Positions 26,345 to 32,775 of a stretch of DNA of 32,775 nucleotides are shown here, in pieces. Position 1 is the stretch's first letter, and every line of letters begins with the position of its first letter. Under the pieces are notes generated by a model. It had not been told where the DNA came from, did no database searches, and saw only the letters and a program-made list of their open reading frames with translations. Source of the DNA: an uncultured Pelagibacteraceae bacterium (GTDB lineage Bacteria > Pseudomonadota > Alphaproteobacteria > Pelagibacterales > Pelagibacteraceae). Made by a program: the position numbers and the translations under genes. The stretch covers positions 1 through 32,775 of the forward strand of contig CACCFV010000009.1 in assembly GCA_902544985.1 (NCBI GenBank). The letters are read 5' to 3'.

Positions 26345-27178
26345 ATGATTTCCATAATAATTCCAACTTATAATAATTTAAATTATCTAAAACTCTGTTT
26401 AAAAAGTTTAAAAAAGAATTCTTCATTTAATCATGAGATAATAATTCATATTAATGACGGTTCAGATGGTACATTAGATTTTATTAAAGCCAACAATTAC
26501 AAATATACAAGCTCATATGATAATATTGGTCTTTGTTCATCAATCAATAGAGCTGCAAAATTAGTGTCAAATCAATATATTCTTTACAGTCATGATGATA
26601 TGTATTTTTGCCCTAATTGGGATAAAATTTTATTAGATGAGGTTAAAAGTTTAAACCATGATGATTTTTACTTATCTGGCACAATGATTGAGCCTAATTC
26701 TGGTCATATAGTTTGTGACTTTGGTGTTGATTTAAATACTTTTAATGAGAAAGAGTTATTATCAAAATATAGGGACATTAATTTTTATGATCATCAAGGT
26801 TCTCATTTTGCTCCACATTTAGTTTCAAAAAAAATGTGGGATAAAGTAGGTGGTTTTAGCGAAGAATTTAATCCTGGTATAGCTTCTGATCCAGATTTTA
26901 ATATGAAATTATGGAGAGAAGGTGTGAGAATATTTAAAGGGTTAAATGACTTTAAAGTTTATCATTTTGGGTCATTAACAACCAGAAAAAAAAGTAATTT
27001 TATTCAAAATAGAGGGGATAGAACATTTTTAAAAAAATGGGGTTTTTCTACTAAATTTTTTAAGAAATATTATTTAAAATCAAAAACAAAATATGAAGGA
27101 CCTTTGAATGAACCAAAAAAAACTTTAAATTATTTCTTAGATTTACTAATTTGTAAAATAAGATTATTTCTCATATAA
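26345..27178 (+). CDS. Family 2 glycosyltransferase
   Basis: GT-A fold enzyme. It begins with the family's SIIIPTYNNLNYLKLCLKSL, then HINDGSDGTLDFIKAN, the divalent-cation motif LYSHDDMYF, and the acceptor-side WDKVGGFSEEFNPGIASDPDF. ATG 26345 is chosen: it lies 1 bp after the previous stop and puts MISIIIPTYNN at the N-terminus. An upstream ATG at 26309 would add residues that only restate the end of the preceding gene in another frame. Length 277 aa, no TM. It is part of the glycan gene group. Confidence 0.9.
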   Translation: MISIIIPTYNNLNYLKLCLKSLKKNSSFNHEIIIHINDGSDGTLDFIKANNYKYTSSYDNIGLCSSINRAAKLVSNQYILYSHDDMYFCPNWDKILLDEVKSLNHDDFYLSGTMIEPNSGHIVCDFGVDLNTFNEKELLSKYRDINFYDHQGSHFAPHLVSKKMWDKVGGFSEEFNPGIASDPDFNMKLWREGVRIFKGLNDFKVYHFGSLTTRKKSNFIQNRGDRTFLKKWGFSTKFFKKYYLKSKTKYEGPLNEPKKTLNYFLDLLICKIRLFLI

Positions 27179-27184
27179 GATTTT

Positions 27185-27880
27185 ATGTCTAGATTAATTG
27201 ATAAATTAAGTATCTTAAAAAAAAAAATTTATTCTCAAAAAAAAAGTTACTCTTTTGGTGGATGTGATTTACTAATTGATTATATTTTTAAATCAAAAAA
27301 AAATGGTTTTTATCTAGATATTGGATGTCAACACCCAGTTTCTAATAATAATACTTATTTACTTTATAGAAGAGGCTGGAGTGGTATGAATATTGATTTA
27401 GATCCAAAAAATATTAGACTATTTGATTTAGAAAGATCAAATGATATAAATATCTGTAAATGTATATCTTCTGATAATTCTGAAAAAGATTTATTTTTTT
27501 TTCACCCTGGTTCACCAATTAATTCATTAGAGAGAAAAACTATTAAAGATAAATCAAATTTTTCTTTAAAAAAAATCAAAACTTTCACAATTAATTCTAT
27601 ATTAGAAGAATATAAAATACGAGATATAGACTATTTCAATTTAGACGTGGAAGGACATGAAATTGAAATCTTAAAAAATTTTGATATTAAATATTATAAA
27701 CCAAGAATTATTTCCGTAGAATTTATTGATTATCAAATGAAAAAACTAGAGTTTATAAATAATAATATTAATCGAGTATTGCAATCTGATTTATATAAAT
27801 ATTTTATTTCTAATGATTATCATTTTATTAATTGGTCTCATGCAGATTTAATTTTTGTACATAAAGATTTTAGAAATTAG
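27185..27880 (+). CDS. FkbM family methyltransferase
   Basis: SAM-dependent O-methyltransferase of the FkbM type, often modifying sugars in surface glycans. Motif I is FYLDIGCQHPVSNNNTYLLY (about residues 38-57), with GMNIDLDPKNIRLF next, the family segment TFTINSILEEYKIRDIDYF, and NLDVEGHEIEILKNF. Length 231 aa is normal. It starts 6 bp after the GT2 gene, consistent with one transcript, and its 3' end overlaps the convergent integrase gene by 4 bp. Confidence 0.9.
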   Translation: MSRLIDKLSILKKKIYSQKKSYSFGGCDLLIDYIFKSKKNGFYLDIGCQHPVSNNNTYLLYRRGWSGMNIDLDPKNIRLFDLERSNDINICKCISSDNSEKDLFFFHPGSPINSLERKTIKDKSNFSLKKIKTFTINSILEEYKIRDIDYFNLDVEGHEIEILKNFDIKYYKPRIISVEFIDYQMKKLEFINNNINRVLQSDLYKYFISNDYHFINWSHADLIFVHKDFRN

Positions 27881-28830
27881 ATCTTAATTTTATTCAAAGC
27901 ATTATTCTTAAATATATTTGCTTCTTTGATATATCTTCTGACCATTTGTGTTGATTTATGTCCTGTCATAGCCATTATACTTCTTTCATCCGCACCAGAA
28001 TCAGCAGCAACTGTTGCAAATCCTGACCTTAAACTGTGACCAGCAAAGTTTTTATTTTCAATGCCTGATAAGCTTAAATATTTTTTTATTAACAGAGCTA
28101 CAGATTGGTCAGTTAATCTTTTATCTGTTAAAGATGAACCTTTAGAAAATCTTCTAAAAATAGGTCCTGACCTAATTTTTGAAATTTCTAACCATTTTTT
28201 TAAGTTGGTTACTGGACAGTAAATTTCATTTGTGAAGTAGGGCAGTCCTTTGGTCATTCCTTCACCAAATTGGTCAGTTTTTGATCTTTTAATATTGATT
28301 TTAAGACCTTCAGGAACAAATTCTAAGTCCTCATGATCTATTGAAATCAGTTCAGTTCTTCTAAAACCGCCTCCGAAGCCAATTAAAATTATTGATTTGT
28401 CTCTTAACTTATTTATTTCTTCAGTTTTTAATTCATTTATTACATTAATAATTAATTTTAAATGATTGATTAATATAGGTTTTTTACCTTTCTGAATGCT
28501 TCCTTTCACCCTTCTTATGCCCATTAAATTCTCAACTATAATCGGATGTTTGGTATCTAAATAATGCCCTTTAAGTTTATGCAACATGCTTATTGATACT
28601 AATCTTCGTCTTAATGTGCTTATTTTTGAGTTTTTAGATAGATGAGTAAGGTACAAGGAAACTATTTTTGGTTCAGTAGGCAATGAACTTAAACCATGCT
28701 TTGCACAAAAAGCCCCAAAATCTTTGAAATCAGATTTATAAGCTCTTAAAGTGTTATTTGCCTTGGAGCTTTTGAGGTTATTTAAAGTTGCCTCATGTAG
28801 TGATTTTAGGTCTGTTGTTAACTCATTCAT
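27877..28830 (-). CDS. Tyrosine recombinase (phage-type integrase)
   Basis: Site-specific recombinase of 317 aa. The N-terminal SAM-like core-binding domain (about 10-100) includes NTLRAYKSDFKDFGAFCAKHG. The catalytic domain has Arg157 (GGGFRRTEL), Lys184 (RSKTDQFG), His265 and Arg268 (HSLRSG), His291 (GHKS) and nucleophile Tyr300 (VRRYIKEA), all in order, so it looks intact. It is not XerC/XerD by context and stands alone beside glycan genes. The nested dyad at 28832-28870 is directly upstream and could be its operator or a recombination site. Confidence 0.95.
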   Translation of the reverse strand: MNELTTDLKSLHEATLNNLKSSKANNTLRAYKSDFKDFGAFCAKHGLSSLPTEPKIVSLYLTHLSKNSKISTLRRRLVSISMLHKLKGHYLDTKHPIIVENLMGIRRVKGSIQKGKKPILINHLKLIINVINELKTEEINKLRDKSIILIGFGGGFRRTELISIDHEDLEFVPEGLKINIKRSKTDQFGEGMTKGLPYFTNEIYCPVTNLKKWLEISKIRSGPIFRRFSKGSSLTDKRLTDQSVALLIKKYLSLSGIENKNFAGHSLRSGFATVAADSGADERSIMAMTGHKSTQMVRRYIKEANIFKNNALNKIKI

Positions 28831-28831
28831 A

Positions 28832-28870
28832 ATATTACTATTGATAACAATTAATTATCGTTAGTAATAT
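28832..28870. repeat. Nested inverted repeat upstream of the integrase
   Basis: ATATTACTA (28832-28840) is repeated in reverse complement as TAGTAATAT (28862-28870), a perfect 9-bp pair across 21 bp. Inside it lies a second pair, GATAA (28843-28847) and TTATC (28855-28859). The position is between the integrase start (-) and the small TM gene (+), so it may be a divergent operator or a recombinase core site. AT-rich sequence makes chance pairs likely, but nesting and position raise interest. Confidence 0.5.
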
Positions 28871-28911
28871 ATCAAGTGATTTATAATGTCAATAGTTTAA
28901 ATTATAAATTT

Positions 28912-29088
28912 ATGGGTTCTATTGATGGTGAAATTCCAGCTGTATGGTTTTTGATAAGCTCAATTGGTTTTATTATTTTGAGTTTAATTCAATATAAAAA
29001 TACTGGCAAAAGCATTAATACAATTTTTTTAAGCATAATGGCTATATTGTTTTTATTAAGCTATTTTATTTTGCTTTTTAAAACTTGA
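28912..29088 (+). CDS. 58-aa two-TM small membrane protein
   Basis: Unrecognised small protein. ATG 28912 begins MGSIDGEIPAVWFLISSIG; two TM helices are predicted at about residues 9-27 and 37-56, joined by QYKNTGKSINT. A GTG at 28876 would add twelve polar residues and lies next to the dyad. It stands alone between the integrase and the GC-rich block. Membrane hairpin proteins next to recombinases are sometimes accessory genes, but no function can be named. Confidence 0.5.
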   Translation: MGSIDGEIPAVWFLISSIGFIILSLIQYKNTGKSINTIFLSIMAILFLLSYFILLFKT

Positions 29089-29121
29089 TTTATCCCCACT
29101 ATTAACAATGAAATAAGAAAA

Positions 29122-29195
29122 AATTAAGAGTCAACTAAAAAGTGATACATTTAATAAATACTATTTGTTAAGTTAATGTTGAATTAAGAGGCAAC
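29122..29195. repeat. Short direct repeat AATTAAGAGKCAAC, two copies
   Basis: AATTAAGAG followed by T or G and CAAC occurs at 29122-29135 and 29182-29195. The second copy is extended into a perfect hairpin TTAAGAG-GCAA-CTCTTAA (29184-29201) that forms the left edge of the GC-rich block. It could be a boundary repeat or part of an RNA stem. Confidence 0.45.
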
Positions 29196-29200
29196 TCTTA

Positions 29201-29330
29201 ACTGGCCAATTGGAGAAAAGCCGAGAGGTACAATTCCAGGGGGCAGAAAGCTTCACAGAGCATCGCTGAACATGTGGAGCGGGAGGCATGGCGGTAGCGC
29301 ATCAACGACGTGCCAAAACAACTGTTCTTT
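29201..29330. other. GC-rich block of unknown nature before ogt
   Basis: About 53% G+C over 130 bp (56% over 29201-29310) inside a region otherwise below 30%. No tRNA, tmRNA tag frame, SRP, RNase P or rRNA signature was recognised. All frames are short or broken; the frame of ogt reads NWRKAERYNSRGQKASQ and AEHVEREAWR before a TAG at 29295-29297, so a decayed coding relic is possible. A structured RNA is also possible: GGCATG (29285-29290) can pair with CGTGCC (29309-29314). A 7-bp hairpin marks its left edge. Confidence 0.5.
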
Positions 29331-29369
29331 GCACCCTTAAAAGTGCAAGGAAACAAGGGTTTTTCACTA

Positions 29370-29645
29370 ATGATACTCAAAGGGACTAAATTTCAATTAA
29401 AAGTTTGGAAATATCTCAAGACCATCCCTAAAGGTAAGGTAAAAACCTACAAACAAGTAGCTATTAGCATAAAAAGCCCTAAATCAGCTCGTGCTGTTGC
29501 TAACGCTTGTGCTAAAAACCCATATGCTCCAAAAATACCTTGTCATAGAGTGATTAGATCAGATGGAGCTCTTGGAGGATACTCTGGAAGAGGTGGAATA
29601 AAGAAAAAGCTTAAATTACTTAGATCCGAAAAAGCAACCATTTAG
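29370..29645 (+). CDS. ogt: Methylated-DNA-protein-cysteine methyltransferase domain
   Basis: Repairs O6-alkylguanine by transferring the alkyl group to its own cysteine. The protein is only the MGMT core: GTKFQLKVWKYLKTIPKGKV, TYKQVA, the Arg finger region SARAVANACAKNP, active site IPCHRVI with true Cys (not the Trp of ATL proteins), and GALGGYSGRGGIKKKL. ATG 29370 (MILKGTKF) gives 91 aa; a GTG at 29310 would extend into the GC-rich block. G+C is about 39%, above its neighbours, suggesting acquisition. Without the N-terminal domain it resembles the short YbaZ-like size class. The symbol is by family. Confidence 0.85.
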   Translation: MILKGTKFQLKVWKYLKTIPKGKVKTYKQVAISIKSPKSARAVANACAKNPYAPKIPCHRVIRSDGALGGYSGRGGIKKKLKLLRSEKATI

Positions 29646-30106
29646 GCTAATTTTAAGGATTTTTTATGTTAAAAAACCCAGTAAAATCAACATATTTTGA
29701 TCTTTTTTCTTAATTTTCTCTCAAATATCATAATTCACCCTTTAGTTGTACCATGGATAAGCCTACGCTTAAAATAGACCCCTATTTGGCCGTTTAAATG
29801 CTATATTCAATTAGTGCATCGCTCTACTATCTAACTATATCAACGCTTTTTTGACACCTCATTTTTTCAAGATTTCCTTTTTTCTTATGCTCAAAAAGTC
29901 CCTATTTCTAACGATAATCTAATATTTTTAATATTTAGTTGAAAATTTAAGTACTGAAACTGAGGTTAACTGTGTTTTAGATTTATAATATCTATATACA
30001 TCAAATTCTTATTAAATTCTAAATTTTATAAAAATGTAATAATTACAACAGTTTACTATGTATAATTAATGTATTACTTTATATATTAGTAAATAAATAA
30101 TACCTA
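29646..30106. other. 461-bp intergenic region without a convincing gene
   Basis: Between ogt (+) and the EamA permease (-). No tRNA, no long frame, no repeat family is seen. A weak hairpin GG-A-TTTTTT / AAAAAA-C-CC at 29657-29679 follows ogt but lacks a T-tract, so it is a poor terminator. A 14-codon frame at 29753 is too short to call. The left part has moderate G+C, and the right part (29930-30106) is extremely AT-rich. Confidence 0.6.
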
Positions 30107-30958
30107 TTATTTAATTTTTTTAACTATATTCTCTCTTCTAGAGATATACATACCGCTTAATACAATAATAAATAATCCTAAAAAAGTCCAATTGTCTGGA
30201 AAATCACTAAAGAAATAATAACCTATAATTATGTTAGTAATGATCTCAAAGTAGCTAAATGGAGCTAATTTAGATGCATCAGCGTATTTTAGTGATAAAA
30301 TCAGAAATAGATGCCCAATACATGCAAAAATCCCAATGGCAGCCATCATAGACCACTGATTTAAACTAGGGTTAACCCATACAAATGGCATTACTGTAGA
30401 AACTATTATGGCCCCTACTACACCAGTTAATAAAAGAGTTAATAAGGGATTATCTGAAGTACTTAATTTACGAGTAATAATTAAATAAAACCCATACATT
30501 ATTCCAGTTCCAAGAGCCGCTATGCTTGCTAAGTTTATTTCTACAAACCCAGGTCTTATAACCACTAATGAACCTATAAATCCAATAATTACAGCAGACC
30601 GTCTTCTAAAACCAACCTTTTCTCCTAAAAAAATTGGAGAAAAAGCTGTAACAATCAAAGGTGCAACAAAAGCTAAAGTTAATGCTTTTGCTAATGAAAT
30701 TACTGAGATTGCATAAAAAAAACATATATTAGCTGTTAAAAGAATTATACCTCTTATAAATTGTAATTTTGGTTTATCTGTCCAGACAAGATTTTCTCTA
30801 AAAAAGAAAAACATAATTGGAAGAGTAAATGCAACTGTAAAAAAATACCTTGCCCATGTAATTTGTAAAACAGGAAGGTCTGCACTTAAATACTTTGCAA
30901 ATCCGTCCATAATTGGAAGCATTACCCACGCTAAAAGATTGAAAGTTATAGCCTTCAT
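30107..30958 (-). CDS. EamA/DMT family transporter
   Basis: Ten-TM inner-membrane permease with two EamA repeats. Repeat 1 includes LPVLQITWARYFFTVAFTLP and AISVISLAKALTLAFVAPLI with SPIFLGEKVGFRR. Repeat 2 includes FACIGHLFLILSLKYADASKLAPFSYFEI and FLGLFIIVLSGMYISRRE. Length 283 aa is typical of the RhaT/YdcZ-like branch; the substrate is unknown (amino acids or metabolites in characterised relatives). It lies 18 bp after the AEC permease gene in the same direction, likely the last gene of the hom-AEC-EamA operon. Confidence 0.93.
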   Translation of the reverse strand: MKAITFNLLAWVMLPIMDGFAKYLSADLPVLQITWARYFFTVAFTLPIMFFFFRENLVWTDKPKLQFIRGIILLTANICFFYAISVISLAKALTLAFVAPLIVTAFSPIFLGEKVGFRRRSAVIIGFIGSLVVIRPGFVEINLASIAALGTGIMYGFYLIITRKLSTSDNPLLTLLLTGVVGAIIVSTVMPFVWVNPSLNQWSMMAAIGIFACIGHLFLILSLKYADASKLAPFSYFEIITNIIIGYYFFSDFPDNWTFLGLFIIVLSGMYISRRENIVKKIK

Positions 30959-30976
30959 GAACTTAAAGGATATAGA

Positions 30977-31873
30977 TTAATTAAAGTATTTTAAAGCAAA
31001 GAATACAACAATTGGAATGGTTATAAAAGACATCAAAGTTGAGACAACTATTGTACTAGCAACACTATCAACAATTTTTTTTGGTGAATACATGCTGCCA
31101 ACTAAATAATTCAATATAGCGCTGGGCATTGCGCTTTGTATAAGTAAAACACCTGCAGCCAATCCAGACAAATCGAAATTATAAATCACAGCAAATGCTA
31201 TTGAAGGTCCTATTATTACCCTACATAAGGATAAAATAATTGAGTTTTTTAATGAAAATTTGAATTTAGTAAGAGCAATACCTAATGACATTAAAACTAA
31301 GAAAATTGTTGCGTATGTTAAAAGGAATGTTGTGTTCTCAAGGAATAAAGGTGTGTCAATTTTAAAATATAAAAAGAAAACAGATATAATAATAGCGTAC
31401 ACAGGTGGACTTTTAATTAAAATATCAAAAGAAAAACTTTTTTTTGCTAAAAAAACACCTAGCGTAAAATGGAACAAAATTATTACAGAAGCTATAGCAG
31501 AAGCAACACCAAGACCTTGAGTACCATATGCAAAAAGGCAAATTGGAACACCCATATTACCGGTATTTGGTAGAATTAAAGGAGGAAGCTCCATACTTAA
31601 ATCCTTTTTAAGAAAAAAAAGAAGCAAAAGTCCAACGATTGCAAAACCTGCAATCATTATTATAGCATAAATAAAATAATGAATAAAAATATCTAAAGTA
31701 ATTCCAGTTGTTGTTACAGTATAAAAAATCATTGCTGGTGTACCAATGTTACCAGCAAAATTTGTTATGAAATTAGTATCGAATTTGGGGTTTTTCTTCC
31801 CAAGATAATAACCAACGCCAATAACAAAGAAAACAGGAAAAATAACTTCAAAAATTTTAATATAAATTTCCAT
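30977..31873 (-). CDS. AEC (auxin efflux carrier) family permease
   Basis: Membrane transporter of the AEC family (PF03547-like), 298 aa and about ten TM helices. Features: IFEVIFPVFFVIGVGYYLGKK at the N-terminus, FAGNIGTPAMIFYTV, the family's PNTGNMGVPICLFAYG (the NxGNxG motif region), and late AIVFAVIYNF/SAMPSAILNYLVGSMY. Bacterial relatives move malonate, malate or amino acids; no substrate can be assigned. Its ATG overlaps the hom stop by 1 bp (TAATG), implying coupling to threonine/methionine synthesis, perhaps an amino-acid exporter (inference). Confidence 0.92.
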   Translation of the reverse strand: MEIYIKIFEVIFPVFFVIGVGYYLGKKNPKFDTNFITNFAGNIGTPAMIFYTVTTTGITLDIFIHYFIYAIIMIAGFAIVGLLLLFFLKKDLSMELPPLILPNTGNMGVPICLFAYGTQGLGVASAIASVIILFHFTLGVFLAKKSFSFDILIKSPPVYAIIISVFFLYFKIDTPLFLENTTFLLTYATIFLVLMSLGIALTKFKFSLKNSIILSLCRVIIGPSIAFAVIYNFDLSGLAAGVLLIQSAMPSAILNYLVGSMYSPKKIVDSVASTIVVSTLMSFITIPIVVFFALKYFN

Positions 31874-32775
31874 TAATTATACAGTCTGATTAATGTTGGA
31901 AATTTTAAAATATTTCTATTCTTTCTAAAAATCGATAAACAATTTCTTGCATTTTTTTCTGATGTTTTATGGGTAATTATGACAATAGTAGCTGAATTTC
32001 TTTTTTTATCAGGTGTTTGTATAATTCTTTTTACAGACATTTTATATTTAGCCAGTCGATTAGTTATAGAAGATAAAACACCTTGTTTATCTTTAACTTC
32101 AAATCTTAAATATAGAGAATTTGAGTAGTCATCATTATTAAAAGCCTTTACAGCTTTTCTTTTGTTTGAGGAAATTCCAAAAGGATATTTTATATTTCCT
32201 CTAAGAATAGACAACAAATCTGATAATAAAGAGGATGAAGTAGGTCCTGGTCCTGCACCCTCCCCTTGAAGTACGCTCTCACCAACAGGCTTTCCCTCGG
32301 TAATAACGGCGTTCATAACACCATTTACATTACCTATGTATGTGTCTTTACCCACTAAACACGGATGAACAGTTTCAAATAAACGATTATTTATCATTTC
32401 ACATATACCAAGTAACTTAATTCTAAGATTTAATTGATTTGCAATTTTAATATCTTTTAAATCAATATTTTCTATACCTTCCATAATACATTTTTGATGT
32501 GAAATTTGATTATTGAATGCAAGAGCTGATAATATCCTAACTTTTGCAAAAGCATCAAACCCATTCAAATCTAATTTGGGATTACCTGGTTCAGCATAAC
32601 CAAGTTCTTGAGCTTTTTTTAAAACTTTATCAAAAGTCTCATTTGAATTTTCCATTTCTGTTAGAATATAATTAGTTGTTCCATTTAAAATTCCGTAAAC
32701 TTTTTTTATTTTGTTTGTAGCCAAACCCTCTTTTATTGTTCTAAGTATTGGAATTCCTCCAGCAACAGAGGCTTC
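31873..32775 (-). CDS. hom: Homoserine dehydrogenase, N-terminus outside window
   Basis: Reduces aspartate-semialdehyde to homoserine, for Thr and Met. The frame is open to the window edge and shows EASVAGGIPILRTIKEG (catalytic domain entry), VYGILNGTTNYILTEME, AQELGYAEPGNPKLDLNGFDAFAK (substrate/catalytic region), and GEGAGPGPTSSSLLSDLL. It ends with an ACT domain (about the last 80 residues, LYLRFEVKDKQGVLSSI) for feedback regulation. The missing part is the NAD(P)-binding Rossmann start. A TTG inside the frame is not the start. Confidence 0.95.
   Translation of the reverse strand, partial: EASVAGGIPILRTIKEGLATNKIKKVYGILNGTTNYILTEMENSNETFDKVLKKAQELGYAEPGNPKLDLNGFDAFAKVRILSALAFNNQISHQKCIMEGIENIDLKDIKIANQLNLRIKLLGICEMINNRLFETVHPCLVGKDTYIGNVNGVMNAVITEGKPVGESVLQGEGAGPGPTSSSLLSDLLSILRGNIKYPFGISSNKRKAVKAFNNDDYSNSLYLRFEVKDKQGVLSSITNRLAKYKMSVKRIIQTPDKKRNSATIVIITHKTSEKNARNCLSIFRKNRNILKFPTLIRLYN

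Noticed and set aside
28395-28406. TTTGTCTCTTAA inside the integrase gene, similar to the island repeat unit
   Set aside because: Single imperfect copy within coding sequence; expected by chance and not evidence that this integrase acts on the island.
29201-29330. tmRNA, RNase P, SRP or 6S RNA in the GC-rich block
   Set aside because: No tag-peptide frame, no TTCGA T-arm, and none of the conserved RNase P or SRP core strings; I could not draw a convincing 6S stem.
29198-29380. 60-codon minus-strand frame through the GC-rich block
   Set aside because: Cys/Ser/Leu-rich composition with no recognisable motif, overlapping ogt; the block may be RNA or a relic instead.
29753-29797. 14-codon ORF (MDKPTLKIDPYLAV) in the gene-free stretch
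   Set aside because: Too short, no coupling to a neighbour and no other support.

Overview
The window is a very AT-rich, gene-dense bacterial chromosome segment (roughly 27-30% G+C by eye). Genes overlap by 1-15 bp, Shine-Dalgarno sequences are weak or absent, and intergenic spaces are tiny. An alphaproteobacterial core gene set (ssb-gyrA-coaD, SdhE, an NDUFS4-like complex I subunit, a SbmA/BacA transporter, class II fructose-bisphosphatase, no large repeats) points to a streamlined marine alphaproteobacterium of the SAR11/Pelagibacterales type. That placement is inferred from style and gene content, not from a search.

Layout. 1-5203 (+): ssb (5' end cut by the window), gyrA, coaD, a secreted cyclophilin and tgt, then tRNA-Lys(UUU). 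5363-9237: a Tat/lipoprotein-type M48 peptidase (-), a 25-codon membrane leader peptide coupled to a DUF502 membrane protein (+), recG (-) and sdhE (+). 9247-10845: tRNA-Ser(UGA) (-) and a 1.5 kb mini-island. The island has four overlapping small genes: a 43-aa secreted or membrane peptide, a coiled-coil/TM protein, a zinc ribbon and a MORN-repeat protein. It is bounded by a duplicated 5' half of the tRNA and, further in, by identical 23-bp direct repeats. It carries no integrase.

10923-19274 (+) is one compact run of nine genes: rarD-like, mltB, a degenerate RlpA/SPOR lipoprotein, a D,D-carboxypeptidase, tmk, holB, metG (with a +1 frameshift in an A8 tract), tatD and a metallo-beta-lactamase fold protein. 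It joins cell-wall remodelling to replication and translation functions. 19260-21441 (-): glutathione peroxidase, nhaA and a zinc-finger membrane protein. 21535-23962 (+): tRNA-Pro(UGG), NDUFS4-like, SbmA/BacA-like, glpX and tRNA-Glu(UUC).

23965-30106 is the accessory region: a GIY-YIG protein 2 nt from tRNA-Glu, a double-domain glycosyltransferase, a GT2 glycosyltransferase, an FkbM-type methyltransferase (probable surface glycan genes), a tyrosine recombinase with a nested dyad upstream, a small two-TM protein, an unexplained block of about 53-56% G+C, an ogt/MGMT gene of higher G+C, and about 460 bp without genes. 30107-32775 (-): an EamA transporter, an AEC-family permease and homoserine dehydrogenase (N-terminus outside the window).

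The best candidates for something new are the tRNA-Ser mini-island with its paired repeats, the Tgt that has lost two of its three zinc cysteines, the frameshifted metG A-tract, and the GC-rich block in front of ogt.
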